Assembly (NCBI GenBank): GCA_009377815.1
Contig: WHTI01000013.1
Location: 1 to 42,082 of the forward strand
Reading direction: 5' to 3'
Length of the DNA stretch: 42,082 nt
Origin: Actinomycetota bacterium
GTDB taxonomy: Bacteria; Actinomycetota; CADDZG01; WHSQ01
In this document: positions 1 through 8,453 of the stretch, piece after piece
Layout: each line of letters opens with the position of its first letter
Numbering within the stretch: position 1 is the stretch's first letter
Position numbers and translations under genes: made by a program
Notes under the pieces: model-generated
Told to the model about the DNA's origin: nothing
The model's database searches: none
Seen by the model: the letters and a program-made list of their open reading frames with translations, nothing else

Positions 1-1
1 G

Positions 2-1183
2 ATAGAACTCGTCGCGCCTGGGGACGACGTCCGGATCGTGCATATCCTCGACGTCGCAGAGCCTCGTGTCCGCATCTCAGATCCCGGGGTGGATTTCCCC
101 GGGATCGTCGGCCCGTTGCACCCCGTCGGGACCGGCGTCACCAATCGCATGGCTGGGGTGGCCATCACCGAGACGATCGAGCCGCTTCCCGGCGAGCCCA
201 CGTACTGGCGTGAGGCGATCCTCGACATGGGAGGATCCGGCGCGCAGTATTCGCCCTTCTCGAGGCTGAGGCACGTCGTCCTTTCCGTTAAGCCGTCGGC
301 GGATCAGTTCTCCAGCGACGAGGGGGACTCTTCGCTGCACAATGTGTTCGAGGGAAGTCCCGAGGTCATGAGATTCAAGAACGAGGTGCGCGCGGCCGGC
401 CTTCGAGCGGCCGTGTACCTGGCAGAAACGACCAAGGATCTCGCACCGGACTGGGTTGATACATATGAGCGTCCGGGGGGCAAGGCTGAAGGCCTGCCCA
501 AGATGGTCTACCTGTACCAGGTGCAGGGGCCCCGTTTCTACGGCGAGGTCCTTCCCAGGGCGGGCGCGATGACCGCGGCTGCGCATCTCCCGCTGTTCGT
601 CAATCCCGCCGAGGTGCTCGATGGGGCGCTGGTTTGCATGTCGTCCCTCGGCGGGTCCAGGCGCGAGGTCACCTATCTCATGCAGAACCATGCGGTGATC
701 AAAGAGATGTACCGAAGGCACGGGGAGGACATCGACTTCCGGGGCCTCCTACTGTGCTCTAACGGGGATGATCGAAGATCCAAGCAGACGATAGCCACCA
801 GCGCCGCCGGCGTTGCCCGGTACCTGGGTGCTGAGGGTGCCGTGCTTAATACCCTGGGCGCGGGTCACCCGGTCGTCGACGTGATGGTTGCGTGCAAGGA
901 GTTCGAAAGGCAAGGCATACATACCGTGCTCCTTCTCATGGAGATGTCGTCGACCCCAGGGGAGTCAGGATTCACGGACTTCGTTCCTGAGGCGAACGCG
1001 ATCGTGAGCAATGGCAACTTCGAGGAGAAGCTGGACCTTCCGGCAGTCTCCAAGGTGATCGGGGGAATCGAGATAATGATGGTCGGTGATCCCGCGGGCG
1101 GACCTCTCAATATCACGCTTGGGCATGTTTTGGGGGCGACGAGTTCGATCGGGATGGGCTCCCTTCGGGGAGCGGATGTGTGA
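2..1183 (+). CDS. Glycine/sarcosine/betaine reductase component B, GrdE/GrdG-like subunit (5' partial)
   Basis: The reading frame is open to the left edge. Upstream of the first GTG (position 38) it encodes IELVAPGDDVRI, which matches the family's conserved VELARPGESVRI segment, so the real start lies outside the window. Other family blocks are IxDMGGSGAQYSPFS, DGALV followed by TYLMQN and YRRHG, GHPVVDVMVACKEFERQG, IVSNGNF and a C-terminal GATSSIGMGSL. In Stickland clostridia GrdE is a proprotein cleaved at a cysteine to give a pyruvoyl group; with the selenoprotein GrdB/F it binds glycine, betaine or sarcosine for reductive cleavage. A cysteine (codon 635-637) sits in the segment where I recall the cleavage site, but the surroundings differ. 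The selenoprotein partner is probably just upstream. Family assignment is good; substrate is unknown. Confidence 0.82.
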   Translation: MELVAPGDDVRIVHILDVAEPRVRISDPGVDFPGIVGPLHPVGTGVTNRMAGVAITETIEPLPGEPTYWREAILDMGGSGAQYSPFSRLRHVVLSVKPSADQFSSDEGDSSLHNVFEGSPEVMRFKNEVRAAGLRAAVYLAETTKDLAPDWVDTYERPGGKAEGLPKMVYLYQVQGPRFYGEVLPRAGAMTAAAHLPLFVNPAEVLDGALVCMSSLGGSRREVTYLMQNHAVIKEMYRRHGEDIDFRGLLLCSNGDDRRSKQTIATSAAGVARYLGAEGAVLNTLGAGHPVVDVMVACKEFERQGIHTVLLLMEMSSTPGESGFTDFVPEANAIVSNGNFEEKLDLPAVSKVIGGIEIMMVGDPAGGPLNITLGHVLGATSSIGMGSLRGADV

Positions 1184-1299
1184 GCCCCTTCTCTCTTCAG
1201 AGCGGCGTCGGTTGAGGTCCTACTCAACCCCCGTTCAAGCTCTATTTCTGCCAGGAACGGTTGGTCGTTCAATGCTCCCGTGCCCTGGAAGGAGGATCG

Positions 1300-2289
1300 G
1301 TGGTAGTCGTCGATACACAAACCCATTGGTATCCGGATGAGCTCTGGGACGCGTATACGCGTGACGACTCCTATCCGCGTTGCCGACGGGTCGGGTCGGA
1401 GTATGAAGTCGAGATCCTGCCGGGCAGATGGTGGACCGTTCCCCGTAACTTTCGTGACCTGAGCCTCCAGTATGCGGACCTCAAGGAGCAGGGTGTCGAC
1501 AGTATGGTTTCCAGCTCGGCCTCATTCGGCGATGTGGACTACCTGAGTTTGGAGCACGCAGTGGAAGTGGCTCGTCGCTTGAACGAGCTACGTGCGGAGG
1601 CTGAGCGGGAGTACCCGGGTTTCATCGGGTTGGCCACGATCCCCTGGCAGGATCCGGACGCTGCCCTCGAGGTGTTGAACGAGGCGATCCTTCGGGTCGG
1701 ACTCAAGGGAGTCTTGATCCACTCGAACGTGGCCGGAGCCCCTTTGGACTCTGAGTATCTGCGGCCTGTTTACGAGCGGGTTGCAGAACTTGGGATCCCA
1801 ATGTTCGTCCATCCGGCGCGGAGCCTCGTCGAGGAACAGATGGCGGACTATGGCTTGGAGATCCTTGTCGGCTACATGTACGAGACCAGTACGGCGGTGC
1901 TAAGACTCGTCCTCGGTGGCGTGATGGCAGACTTTCCGGATCTCCGCGTGGTTCATCCGCACGCGGGGGCGTGTCTTCCGTACTTGGCAGGACGGATCGA
2001 TGGTTCCTATAGCAAGCCCTACGCGGTAGGCGAGGTCTGGGAGCGTCCACCGAGCGAATACATGAAAAGGACGTACACAGACACCATGTGCCAGGATCCT
2101 GCGACCCTGGCGTTCGCGCGGGAGTTCTACCCTTCTGACCATCTTCTTTTTGGAAGTGACTACCCCTATTTCTTGCCATCCGCCGCGATCGAGTTCGTCA
2201 ACGGGAACGTCCCGGGCGAAGAGCTGGATGGGATCCTGCAGCACAACGCGGAGCGCCTCTTGGGGCTCAGCATTCCCCCGGACGGCTAG
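1300..2289 (+). CDS. TIM-barrel amidohydrolase/decarboxylase (amidohydrolase_2, ACMSD-like)
   Basis: A 329-residue metal-dependent hydrolase or decarboxylase of the amidohydrolase_2 family, which includes aminocarboxymuconate-semialdehyde decarboxylase. The GTG at 1300 is chosen because GGAGG ends 4 nt before it and the protein then begins MVVVDTQTHWYP at the first barrel strand. Later metal or active-site blocks are present: FVHPARS, VVHPHAGACLPYLAGR and LFGSDYPYF (the conserved Asp). Oddly, the usual HxH on strand 1 reads Q7-T8-H9, so one metal ligand is replaced by Gln. It follows the GrdE-like gene by 116 nt and is probably co-transcribed with it. It ends convergently with a Mo-hydroxylase gene, overlapping it by 23 bp. 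Confidence 0.85.
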   Translation: MVVVDTQTHWYPDELWDAYTRDDSYPRCRRVGSEYEVEILPGRWWTVPRNFRDLSLQYADLKEQGVDSMVSSSASFGDVDYLSLEHAVEVARRLNELRAEAEREYPGFIGLATIPWQDPDAALEVLNEAILRVGLKGVLIHSNVAGAPLDSEYLRPVYERVAELGIPMFVHPARSLVEEQMADYGLEILVGYMYETSTAVLRLVLGGVMADFPDLRVVHPHAGACLPYLAGRIDGSYSKPYAVGEVWERPPSEYMKRTYTDTMCQDPATLAFAREFYPSDHLLFGSDYPYFLPSAAIEFVNGNVPGEELDGILQHNAERLLGLSIPPDG

Positions 2290-4543
2290 CGTTTGGTTGG
2301 CGGTGAGACTTCGTCAAGGACAGTACTCTTTCCGGGCTGAGAGGCAGCGTAGTAAGGGCCCGTCCCTGATCGCCCAACGCGTCAGCAACGGCATTTCCCA
2401 TCGCCGCCGCGACACCTATGATCCCCGCCTCACCCGCGCCTTTGACCCCAAGGGCATTGTTGGCTCCGTCCTCGAACGCGAATGCGTCGATGAACGGCAG
2501 CTCGGACAGGGTGGGCATCAGGTAGTCCATGAACGATGTCGCCAAGGGCTGTCCGTTTTCGTCGTAGGGGAGTTCTTCTAACAGGGCCCCACCGACTCCC
2601 TGAGCCGCCGCCCCCACGATCTGTCCCTCGACTATCGCTGGATTCACGGCCCGCCCTACATCGCAGCCGACCACGTAACGCAGAGCGACGACCTGCCCGG
2701 TGGAGCGGTCCACCCTCACCGTAGCGACGCCGATGCCGAAGCTGACGTCGATCCCTTCTCTGTCAAAACGTCCCAACCCTTCGAGCTCCATCTGCCCCAT
2801 GGATGTGGATTGGGCGCCGTTACGCTCAGTCACTTCGTCACCCGAAATGATGACTTCGCTTTCCGCCACACCGAAGAGCGCCGCCCCGCGCTCTCGGGCG
2901 TTCCGGCGAAGATCCTCAGCGGCAAGAGCAACTGCGTTCCCGGCAACTACTGTGGTGCGGCTGGCGAACGCTCCGAATCCCTCCGGGATCACATCTGTGT
3001 CGTGGTGGTTCACCGACACGCGATCCGGCTCGATGCCGATCGTCTCTGCGAAGATCTGGCCCAGCGTCGTCTTTACCCCCTGGCCGCTCGAAGCCACTCC
3101 CACGAGGATAGTGAAAAAGCCATCCGGCTCAGCGATGACCCTGGCTACTTCGTACGGACCGTAACCGCCTTCGTCCTGGTAGCACGCGATCCCGATGCCG
3201 TACAGATCTCCGCTCTCACCAGCTGGCTTCTTTCCGAGTCGATGTTGTGAATAGCGAGCTCGTTCAAGAACGCTCTGGAAGCGCCCCGGGGCGGCTCTTT
3301 GACCGGCCTCATCGATCAGGGGCATCGCCGAAGAGGCGCTGGGCTCGTAGCGATCCCTGGCTAGGCTACGTTCCCTTACGAGTGCCGGGTCCAGTCCTAA
3401 CTCTCGTGCGATCTCATCCACCATCCGCTCACGGGCAAACGTCGGCTCGACTTCTCCGGGCCCACGGTACGTGCCCATGGGGGTCTTGTTCGTGAGAACG
3501 GCATGACCCACGGCATGAACCGCTCTCCAAGAGTAAGGCCCCGCGAGATGCGCAACACTGAGCTCCGTCACCTTGATGCCGGTCGTGCGAACGTACGCCC
3601 CGATCGAAGAGAAGCTTTCGCTCCGCAGCGCAAGGAGCCTGCCTTCGGAGGTAGCGCCGACCTCGATGTCGAAGATGTGTTCGCGCGAGTGGTTGGTTGC
3701 GATGAAGTGTTCGGCTCGATCTTCGACCCATTTCACGGGGCGTGCCAGTTTGAGGGCGAGCCACGGAATCAGGAGATCCTCGGGATACATCTCTCCTCTG
3801 ACCCCGAAACTCCCTCCCACCTCGGTCTCGATGAGACGGATATGTGACTCCGGGACGCGGAGCAGTTCGGCCAGCGCTCTACGATTGAAATGCTTCACCT
3901 TGGTGGCGCCCCAGACGGTCACGTGGCCGTTGCTGTCGACCTCTGAGAGCAGACCCCTCGTTTCCATCGGGACCGCTGTGTGCCGGTGACTGCGGATCTG
4001 GCGACGGATAACGACATCGGCCGACCTGAGAACCTTCTCGATGTCCTCTCCCGACTCCGCCACGCGCTTACCAATGACGTTGGAGTCGAGGTTCGTATGG
4101 AGGGGCGGGGAGGATTGAGCCACTAACGGATCTAGGAGAGGTTTCATCTCCTCGATCTCCGCCCACACCTCATGGGCGGCGTCTTCTGCGATGTAGGGAT
4201 CGGTTGCCACGACGACCGCAACCGGTTCCCCGACGTAATTGACCCTTCCTCTGGCGAGAGGAGGTTGCAGGCACCACTCCGCCCACTCCGTCGAAGAGAT
4301 GCGAACGGGGATATTCGCATCAGCGATTCCGTTGAGATCTTGCGCCGAGAAGGCGCCGAGTACGCCCGTGACCTTCCGGGCCGCGGTCAGGTCGACATTC
4401 ATGAGATTGCCATGGGCAACTGGGCTTCTAACGATCCGTGCCCACACCTGTCCGTCTCGGTTGATATCCGCGATGAAACGACCTCGACCAGTCACAAGAG
4501 GGGCGTCTTCGCTACGCAGTGGGCCAGCACTGTCGGCCCGCAT
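2267..4543 (-). CDS. Molybdenum hydroxylase large (Mo-cofactor-binding) subunit, xanthine dehydrogenase family, copy A
   Basis: A 758-residue catalytic subunit of the xanthine dehydrogenase/CoxL family, which hydroxylates aromatic heterocycles or aldehydes using water as oxygen donor. The N-terminal domain starts SEDAPLVTGRGRF. The Mo-pterin domains contain GGSFGVRGEMYPEDL, the loop TYRGPGEVE and the C-terminal LGVKGAGEAG with the catalytic Glu. The active-site loop lacks the AYxCSFR signature of form I CO dehydrogenase, so it is not a CO oxidiser of that class. No small or medium subunit adjoins it; the nearest FAD subunit is at 5770. Its start codon is about 50 nt downstream of the AT-rich dyad at 4594. 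It resembles copies C and D more than copy B. Confidence 0.9.
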   Translation of the reverse strand: MRADSAGPLRSEDAPLVTGRGRFIADINRDGQVWARIVRSPVAHGNLMNVDLTAARKVTGVLGAFSAQDLNGIADANIPVRISSTEWAEWCLQPPLARGRVNYVGEPVAVVVATDPYIAEDAAHEVWAEIEEMKPLLDPLVAQSSPPLHTNLDSNVIGKRVAESGEDIEKVLRSADVVIRRQIRSHRHTAVPMETRGLLSEVDSNGHVTVWGATKVKHFNRRALAELLRVPESHIRLIETEVGGSFGVRGEMYPEDLLIPWLALKLARPVKWVEDRAEHFIATNHSREHIFDIEVGATSEGRLLALRSESFSSIGAYVRTTGIKVTELSVAHLAGPYSWRAVHAVGHAVLTNKTPMGTYRGPGEVEPTFARERMVDEIARELGLDPALVRERSLARDRYEPSASSAMPLIDEAGQRAAPGRFQSVLERARYSQHRLGKKPAGESGDLYGIGIACYQDEGGYGPYEVARVIAEPDGFFTILVGVASSGQGVKTTLGQIFAETIGIEPDRVSVNHHDTDVIPEGFGAFASRTTVVAGNAVALAAEDLRRNARERGAALFGVAESEVIISGDEVTERNGAQSTSMGQMELEGLGRFDREGIDVSFGIGVATVRVDRSTGQVVALRYVVGCDVGRAVNPAIVEGQIVGAAAQGVGGALLEELPYDENGQPLATSFMDYLMPTLSELPFIDAFAFEDGANNALGVKGAGEAGIIGVAAAMGNAVADALGDQGRALTTLPLSPERVLSLTKSHRQPNASRPGEC

Positions 4544-4593
4544 CTATGCGTCCCGGTGCGAGGGAGAACTCAGCCGAGAGGGCGGGAACATAT

Positions 4594-4606
4594 GGATATA
4601 TTATAG
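4594..4606. promoter_or_regulatory. Putative operator site a (NNATA-N3-TATAG dyad)
   Basis: GGATA-TAT-TATAG in an otherwise GC-rich 111-bp gap, 50-62 nt upstream of Mo-hydroxylase copy A. It matches eight other intergenic copies in the catabolic block. Its position is consistent with an operator overlapping the promoter -10 region. Confidence 0.55.
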
Positions 4607-4654
4607 GTTGCGCCAACGGCTCGGGCCTTTTCGATCGTGACGCTCGCTCCCCGG

Positions 4655-5578
4655 CTAGAGCGAAACGATGATCGTACCGACGACGATCGCCGATCCGGCT
4701 AGAACCGTGGAGAGATGCAGATCCTCCACCTTCTTGAGCAGGATCCTGGAGAAGAGGAACACGCCCAGGGGTTGGGCAGCCACCAAGGGACTGACCAGCG
4801 TCACATCTCCCTTGTCCAACGCGCTGAAGAGGCTGATCAGCGCGAGCCCTGAAAAGACGCCACTGATCAGGAGCCATCCAACGTCTGATCCCACGTGCAG
4901 CTCGCGTCTGATCGGTCTTATGAAGAGCGCCCCGAGCATCCAGAGCAGGACGGCTGTCGACATCCCTACCAATGCGCCGAACCTGGGATGCTCCAGGCGC
5001 GTAACTGCTTCCTTGATGACGAGGTCAGACGTCGCGTACATCCCCGCCGCCAGAAGTGGGAAGAACAGTCCCGGGCGAAAGAACCGCGCGCTGGGCGCGG
5101 CCTCTTCGACGGGTCCCTCAAGTGAACCAAGACTAAGGGAACGTGCGTCCTCCCTTGAGCGGGATAGCTCCCAGCCACCAGCGACGATGACCAGAAGGCC
5201 GAGACCACGCTGCAGCGAAGGAGCTTCCCCGAAGATCGCCATCGCACCGAGGAAGGCGAGTAGGGGTCGGGCGCCTTGAGTGATAGGAACCGCGATCGAA
5301 GGTCCAAGGCGGTGGATCCCGGTGGTGGCTGCCCATCTCGAGATGCCCGGGGCAGCGAGACCACCCAGCGCAAAAAGCACCACTCCATCGAGCCGTATCT
5401 CGTCGGGGGGGCTGAACACCACTGAGATCGAGATCACACCCAAGGCGACGGTCAGGCTGATCAGAACGCTGGAGACGATGCTCGTCTCCTTGATCCCACG
5501 TTTAACGGTCACCTGGCTGGCAGCGAAACAAGTCGCGGCCGAGAGCGCGAATAGCTGAGCAGCTACCGCGTCGGACAC
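4655..5578 (-). CDS. EamA/DMT-family transporter
   Basis: About 307 residues with ten predicted hydrophobic segments and the EamA duplication (two five-helix halves, the first beginning AAQLFALSAATCFAASQ). Such proteins export or exchange small metabolites. The frame is open upstream to 5731, but that extension is charged, unlike the family, and would overlap operator site b. The GTG at 5578, next to the first membrane helix and preceded by TAAGG, is therefore preferred. It is divergent from the FAD subunit gene. It could export an intermediate of the local pathway; that is inference from position only. The two in-window EamA proteins (here and at 32231) are not adjacent copies. Confidence 0.82.
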   Translation of the reverse strand: MSDAVAAQLFALSAATCFAASQVTVKRGIKETSIVSSVLISLTVALGVISISVVFSPPDEIRLDGVVLFALGGLAAPGISRWAATTGIHRLGPSIAVPITQGARPLLAFLGAMAIFGEAPSLQRGLGLLVIVAGGWELSRSREDARSLSLGSLEGPVEEAAPSARFFRPGLFFPLLAAGMYATSDLVIKEAVTRLEHPRFGALVGMSTAVLLWMLGALFIRPIRRELHVGSDVGWLLISGVFSGLALISLFSALDKGDVTLVSPLVAAQPLGVFLFSRILLKKVEDLHLSTVLAGSAIVVGTIIVSL

Positions 5579-5705
5579 TAGGCTGAGCGCCTTACGTTCA
5601 GCGCGGAGATGATGCTTCGCATCGGACCTATGTCGTTTGACATCCCCACACAGCCCCCTCGTTGACACTCTGTTCGAAGGCATCCTAAACTCATGCTCGT
5701 GCATT

Positions 5706-5718
5706 TTATAGATTCGCT
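5706..5718. promoter_or_regulatory. Putative operator site b (weak copy of the dyad)
   Basis: TTATA-GAT-TCGCT between the divergent EamA and FAD-subunit genes. The left half matches the shared motif; the right half is degenerate. It shares the flank GCATT and centre GAT with site c. It is the weakest of the nine. Confidence 0.35.
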
Positions 5719-5769
5719 GGTCCGATTTCACCGGCGAGGCCCTGCCGTCGTCGGGGAGATACCGGCAGG

Positions 5770-6630
5770 ATGAAGCCCGCCGCGTTCGAGTATCAAAGGG
5801 TCACCTCATCGGAGGAGGCGGTCGAGTGCCTGTCTGCATTTGGCGAGGACGCGAAGATCCTCGCCGGTGGGCAGAGCCTGGTACCGATGATGAACTTCCG
5901 TTTGGCGCGTCCCTCCGCCCTGATAGATATCAACGGGATCAGGGACCTCGACTACATCACTCCGACGACCCAAGGTTTGCGGATCGGGGCGCTTACCAGG
6001 CACGCATCGTTGGAACAGCCTATGAATCGTGATGGGCGGTGGAGTTTCTTGTCGCCCCTGGCGCACTTCATCGGCCACTACCCGATCAGAACTCGCGGGA
6101 CCTTCGGCGGAAGTGTGGTGCATTCCGACCCATCGGCGGAACTTCCCACCCTCTGCGTAGCTTTGGATGCCGACATCCAGGTCCGGGGTCCGGATGGCTC
6201 GAGGACCGTCCCCGCTCGGAGCTTCTTCAAAGGTCCTTTTCAGGTGAACATGGAACCCGAGGAGATGCTTTGTGAGGTCGAACTGGGTTCGCCACCCGTC
6301 GGTGCACGTGTTGTTGTTGAAGAGATCGCTCGTCGGGCTGGAGACTTCGCGATCGTCCTCGTCATCGCGGGGCTTCACATCGAGGAGGGTGTGTGTCGGT
6401 GGGCACGGATCGGTCTCGGAGGCGTAGCCGGGGTGCCAGTGAGGGCACTGGACGCGGAGGCTCTCTTGGTTGGCGCTCCCCTTACGGAGGAGGCTTTCAA
6501 GGAAGCGGCTGAAGCAGCGATCCGTGAATTAACGCCACCTGAAGACATCCACGCGTCAGCCGAGTACAGGAAGCACGTAACAGGTGTACTCGTGCGGCGC
6601 GCTCTGTCGCGCGCCAGCGAACAGGCTTGA
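5770..6630 (+). CDS. Molybdenum hydroxylase FAD-binding (medium, CoxM-like) subunit
   Basis: A 286-residue medium subunit that passes electrons from the 2Fe-2S subunit to FAD and the external acceptor. The FAD signatures are AGGQSLVPMM near residues 32-41 and RGTFGGSVVHSDPSAELP. The C-terminal CO-deh-flavoprotein domain has RRAGDFAIV and the IGLGGVAGVPVRA turn. It is full length for the family. It is the only FAD subunit in the window against four large subunits, so it probably serves several of them. It begins a unit with the CMD-like gene, 51 nt apart, downstream of the weak operator site b. Confidence 0.92.
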   Translation: MKPAAFEYQRVTSSEEAVECLSAFGEDAKILAGGQSLVPMMNFRLARPSALIDINGIRDLDYITPTTQGLRIGALTRHASLEQPMNRDGRWSFLSPLAHFIGHYPIRTRGTFGGSVVHSDPSAELPTLCVALDADIQVRGPDGSRTVPARSFFKGPFQVNMEPEEMLCEVELGSPPVGARVVVEEIARRAGDFAIVLVIAGLHIEEGVCRWARIGLGGVAGVPVRALDAEALLVGAPLTEEAFKEAAEAAIRELTPPEDIHASAEYRKHVTGVLVRRALSRASEQA

Positions 6631-6681
6631 GAGGAAGCACGGCGTCGGATCGGGCGGAGACCCGCTGGGGGCAAAGGCTCT

Positions 6682-7224
6682 ATGGCTAGGGTTCCGTGGG
6701 TCGACTCAGTGGATCTTCCGACTCCGGGCCCCGGATCTCGTCGCAAGAACAACATCAGTCGAGCGTTGTCGAATAGTCCCGGCGCAGCGAGGCAGAACAT
6801 GGAGACGGGCCTCTACATCCGCCATGGGAGTCGCCTGGATCCCCGCCTGCGAGAGCTCGCGATTCTGCAGGTTGGATACTTCGTTGGGAACCACTACCAA
6901 TTCGCTCATCACGTCGAGATAGCGATCTCCCTTGGTGTGCCCGAGCAAGACATCCGCGCTATCGCCGAAGAGACTGAAGGACGGAAGAGTCACCTTGAGC
7001 CGCTTGCCCGCTCCGCGCTGAGCGCTGCGCGCGAGATGACGAGTAGCGTTTCGCTATGTCAGGAGACGTTCGACGCCCTTCGCGCGGGTCTCGACAACGA
7101 GTGCCTCGTAGATCTCCTGTTCGCGATCGCGACCTACAACTCCATCGTTAGGATCCTCGCGTCCCTCGAAGTCGATCTGGAGGATGAGTACCGTCCTCTG
7201 CTAGACAGGTTTCCCCTGAGGTAG
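6682..7224 (+). CDS. Carboxymuconolactone decarboxylase (CMD/AhpD-like) family protein
   Basis: A 180-residue all-helical protein of the CMD/AhpD superfamily. The characteristic core is RLDPRLRELAILQVGYFVGNHYQFAHHVEIA, followed by GVPEQDI and a long C-terminal helix pair. The AhpD-type CxxC is absent (NHYQF at that place), so it is unlikely to be a peroxidase and closer to the decarboxylase/hydrolase branch. ATG at 6682 is preceded by AAAGG at 5-nt spacing. It follows the FAD subunit in the same direction. Exact reaction unknown. Confidence 0.8.
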   Translation: MARVPWVDSVDLPTPGPGSRRKNNISRALSNSPGAARQNMETGLYIRHGSRLDPRLRELAILQVGYFVGNHYQFAHHVEIAISLGVPEQDIRAIAEETEGRKSHLEPLARSALSAAREMTSSVSLCQETFDALRAGLDNECLVDLLFAIATYNSIVRILASLEVDLEDEYRPLLDRFPLR

Positions 7225-7275
7225 GTAAGCGCGCATGGATCACAGAGCCGGGTACTTGTGATGCTAGACTGCATT

Positions 7276-7288
7276 ATATAGATTAGAC
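7276..7288. promoter_or_regulatory. Putative operator site c, upstream of RidA-GntR
   Basis: ATATA-GAT-TAGAC, 65 nt before the RidA start. TTGTGA at 7256-7261 and TAGATT at 7279-7284, 17 nt apart, make a plausible sigma-70-type promoter that the dyad overlaps. If GntR binds here it regulates itself. Confidence 0.5.
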
Positions 7289-7353
7289 AACCATGCTACG
7301 GAGTATGAGCGCAGCTTTCCGCGGAAAGTCACCGATAGGAAGGGGGAGGACCG

Positions 7354-7770
7354 TTGGGGGGAGTGGAGCGAAGGAATTTCAATCCCAAGGGCCTCGCACC
7401 TCCGTTGGGCCCCTATGTCCATGCCGTACGTGTCTCGGGCGGAGACATGGTGTTCGTTTCGGGTTGTATCTCGACCGACGAGAACGGGCGGATCGTCGGA
7501 CCCGGGGACGTCGCCGCCCAGACCAGGCGCACGATGGAGAACCTTCGAGCTTGCCTGGCCGAGGCGGGAGCCGAAATGTCCGACGTCGTTAAGATCACGA
7601 ATTTCGTGTTGGACGCGCGCGACTATCCACAGATCGCGCCGGTAAGGGCAGAGTTCCTTACCGAACCCTTCCCGGCAAGCTCGATGGTCGAGGTGAAAGG
7701 GTTTATGTTTCCCGGATTGTTGATCGAGACCGAAGCCATAGCTGTGATCGGGGCGGGAGCGGGGGGATGA
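7354..7770 (+). CDS. RidA/YjgF/Rid-family protein
   Basis: A 138-residue Rid-family protein with the barrel-fold blocks GPYVHAVRV, GDMVFVSGCIS, QTRRTMENLRACLAEAG, VVKITNFVLD and IETEAIAV. The TTG start follows AGGGGGAGG by 4 nt; a GTG at 7363 is the alternative. RidA enzymes hydrolyse 2-aminoacrylate-type imines using an Arg in the PARS-C-V-E-V segment. Here that segment reads PASSMVEV, so the Arg is Ser (residue 110 from the TTG). This suggests a Rid subclass without classical imine deaminase activity. It overlaps the GntR gene by 4 bp (ATGA) and is therefore translationally coupled to it. Confidence 0.88.
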   Translation: MGGVERRNFNPKGLAPPLGPYVHAVRVSGGDMVFVSGCISTDENGRIVGPGDVAAQTRRTMENLRACLAEAGAEMSDVVKITNFVLDARDYPQIAPVRAEFLTEPFPASSMVEVKGFMFPGLLIETEAIAVIGAGAGG

Positions 7771-8444
7771 TGGCGGAAACCAGTGAGCATGGAGGGCCCC
7801 CAACCAGGGCCGATTGGGCCGAACAGATCCTCAGAGCCGACATACTCGCCGGGCGACTGAAACCCGGCGAGCGGATCAAGATCGGCGAACTGGTCGAGCG
7901 CTATCAGGGACTGAGCCCCACGCCATTGAGGGAGGCGCTGAGTCGCCTCGCCGGCAGCGGACTCGTTGAGTTTGTACCGCAAAGGGGAGTCCGTGTCGCA
8001 CAAGGCTCGAAGGCGGACCTTCTTGACGTGTACGAGATTCGGATCATGCTCGAAATGACTGCCCTCAAGCGATCGCTTCAGAAGGCCGACGAGGGATATG
8101 TCGCAGATGTGAAGAAGGCGATGGAGGACTTACGAGCGCTTTCCAATGTGGATGGAGACCCAGCCAGGATGGTTGCCTGGGAAGAAGCCCATCGGCGGTT
8201 CCATTCGGTCTTGTTGGAGCGGTGCGGTTCACCGTGGCTCTTGAAACTCACCACTCAGCTGTTCGAACACTCGACTCGCTATCGCAACCAATCTCTCGGA
8301 GTACGGGGGACGGAGGCAGACATCCTCCGCGAGCATTTGAACATCGCAGAGGCTGCGATCGCGGGGGATCGCAAGAAGGCGGTTGCCGCCCTTACCGACC
8401 ACCTGCGCTTGACGGTTGATGCTCTGGTCGAATCCCTGGAGTGA
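7767..8444 (+). CDS. GntR-family transcriptional regulator, FCD subfamily
   Basis: A 225-residue regulator with an N-terminal winged helix (about residues 12-75, with LKPGERI, LSPTPLREALSRLAGSGLVEF and RGVRVA) and a C-terminal FCD effector domain. Likely metal or ligand residues are EEAHRRFH, REHLNIAEA and the final TDHL. FCD regulators usually respond to small carboxylates and repress catabolic genes. It lies in the middle of the catabolic block, is coupled to RidA and follows operator site c. It is the only transcription factor in the window, so it is the obvious candidate to bind the nine dyads; direct binding is not shown. Confidence 0.93.
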   Translation: MMAETSEHGGPPTRADWAEQILRADILAGRLKPGERIKIGELVERYQGLSPTPLREALSRLAGSGLVEFVPQRGVRVAQGSKADLLDVYEIRIMLEMTALKRSLQKADEGYVADVKKAMEDLRALSNVDGDPARMVAWEEAHRRFHSVLLERCGSPWLLKLTTQLFEHSTRYRNQSLGVRGTEADILREHLNIAEAAIAGDRKKAVAALTDHLRLTVDALVESLE

Positions 8445-8453
8445 CTTGGACGA

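Noticed and set aside
1181-1318. Possible selenocysteine read-through of the TGA ending the GrdE-like gene
   Set aside because: The protein already ends at the family's normal C-terminus (GATSSIGMGSL), and the codons after the TGA show no family resemblance.
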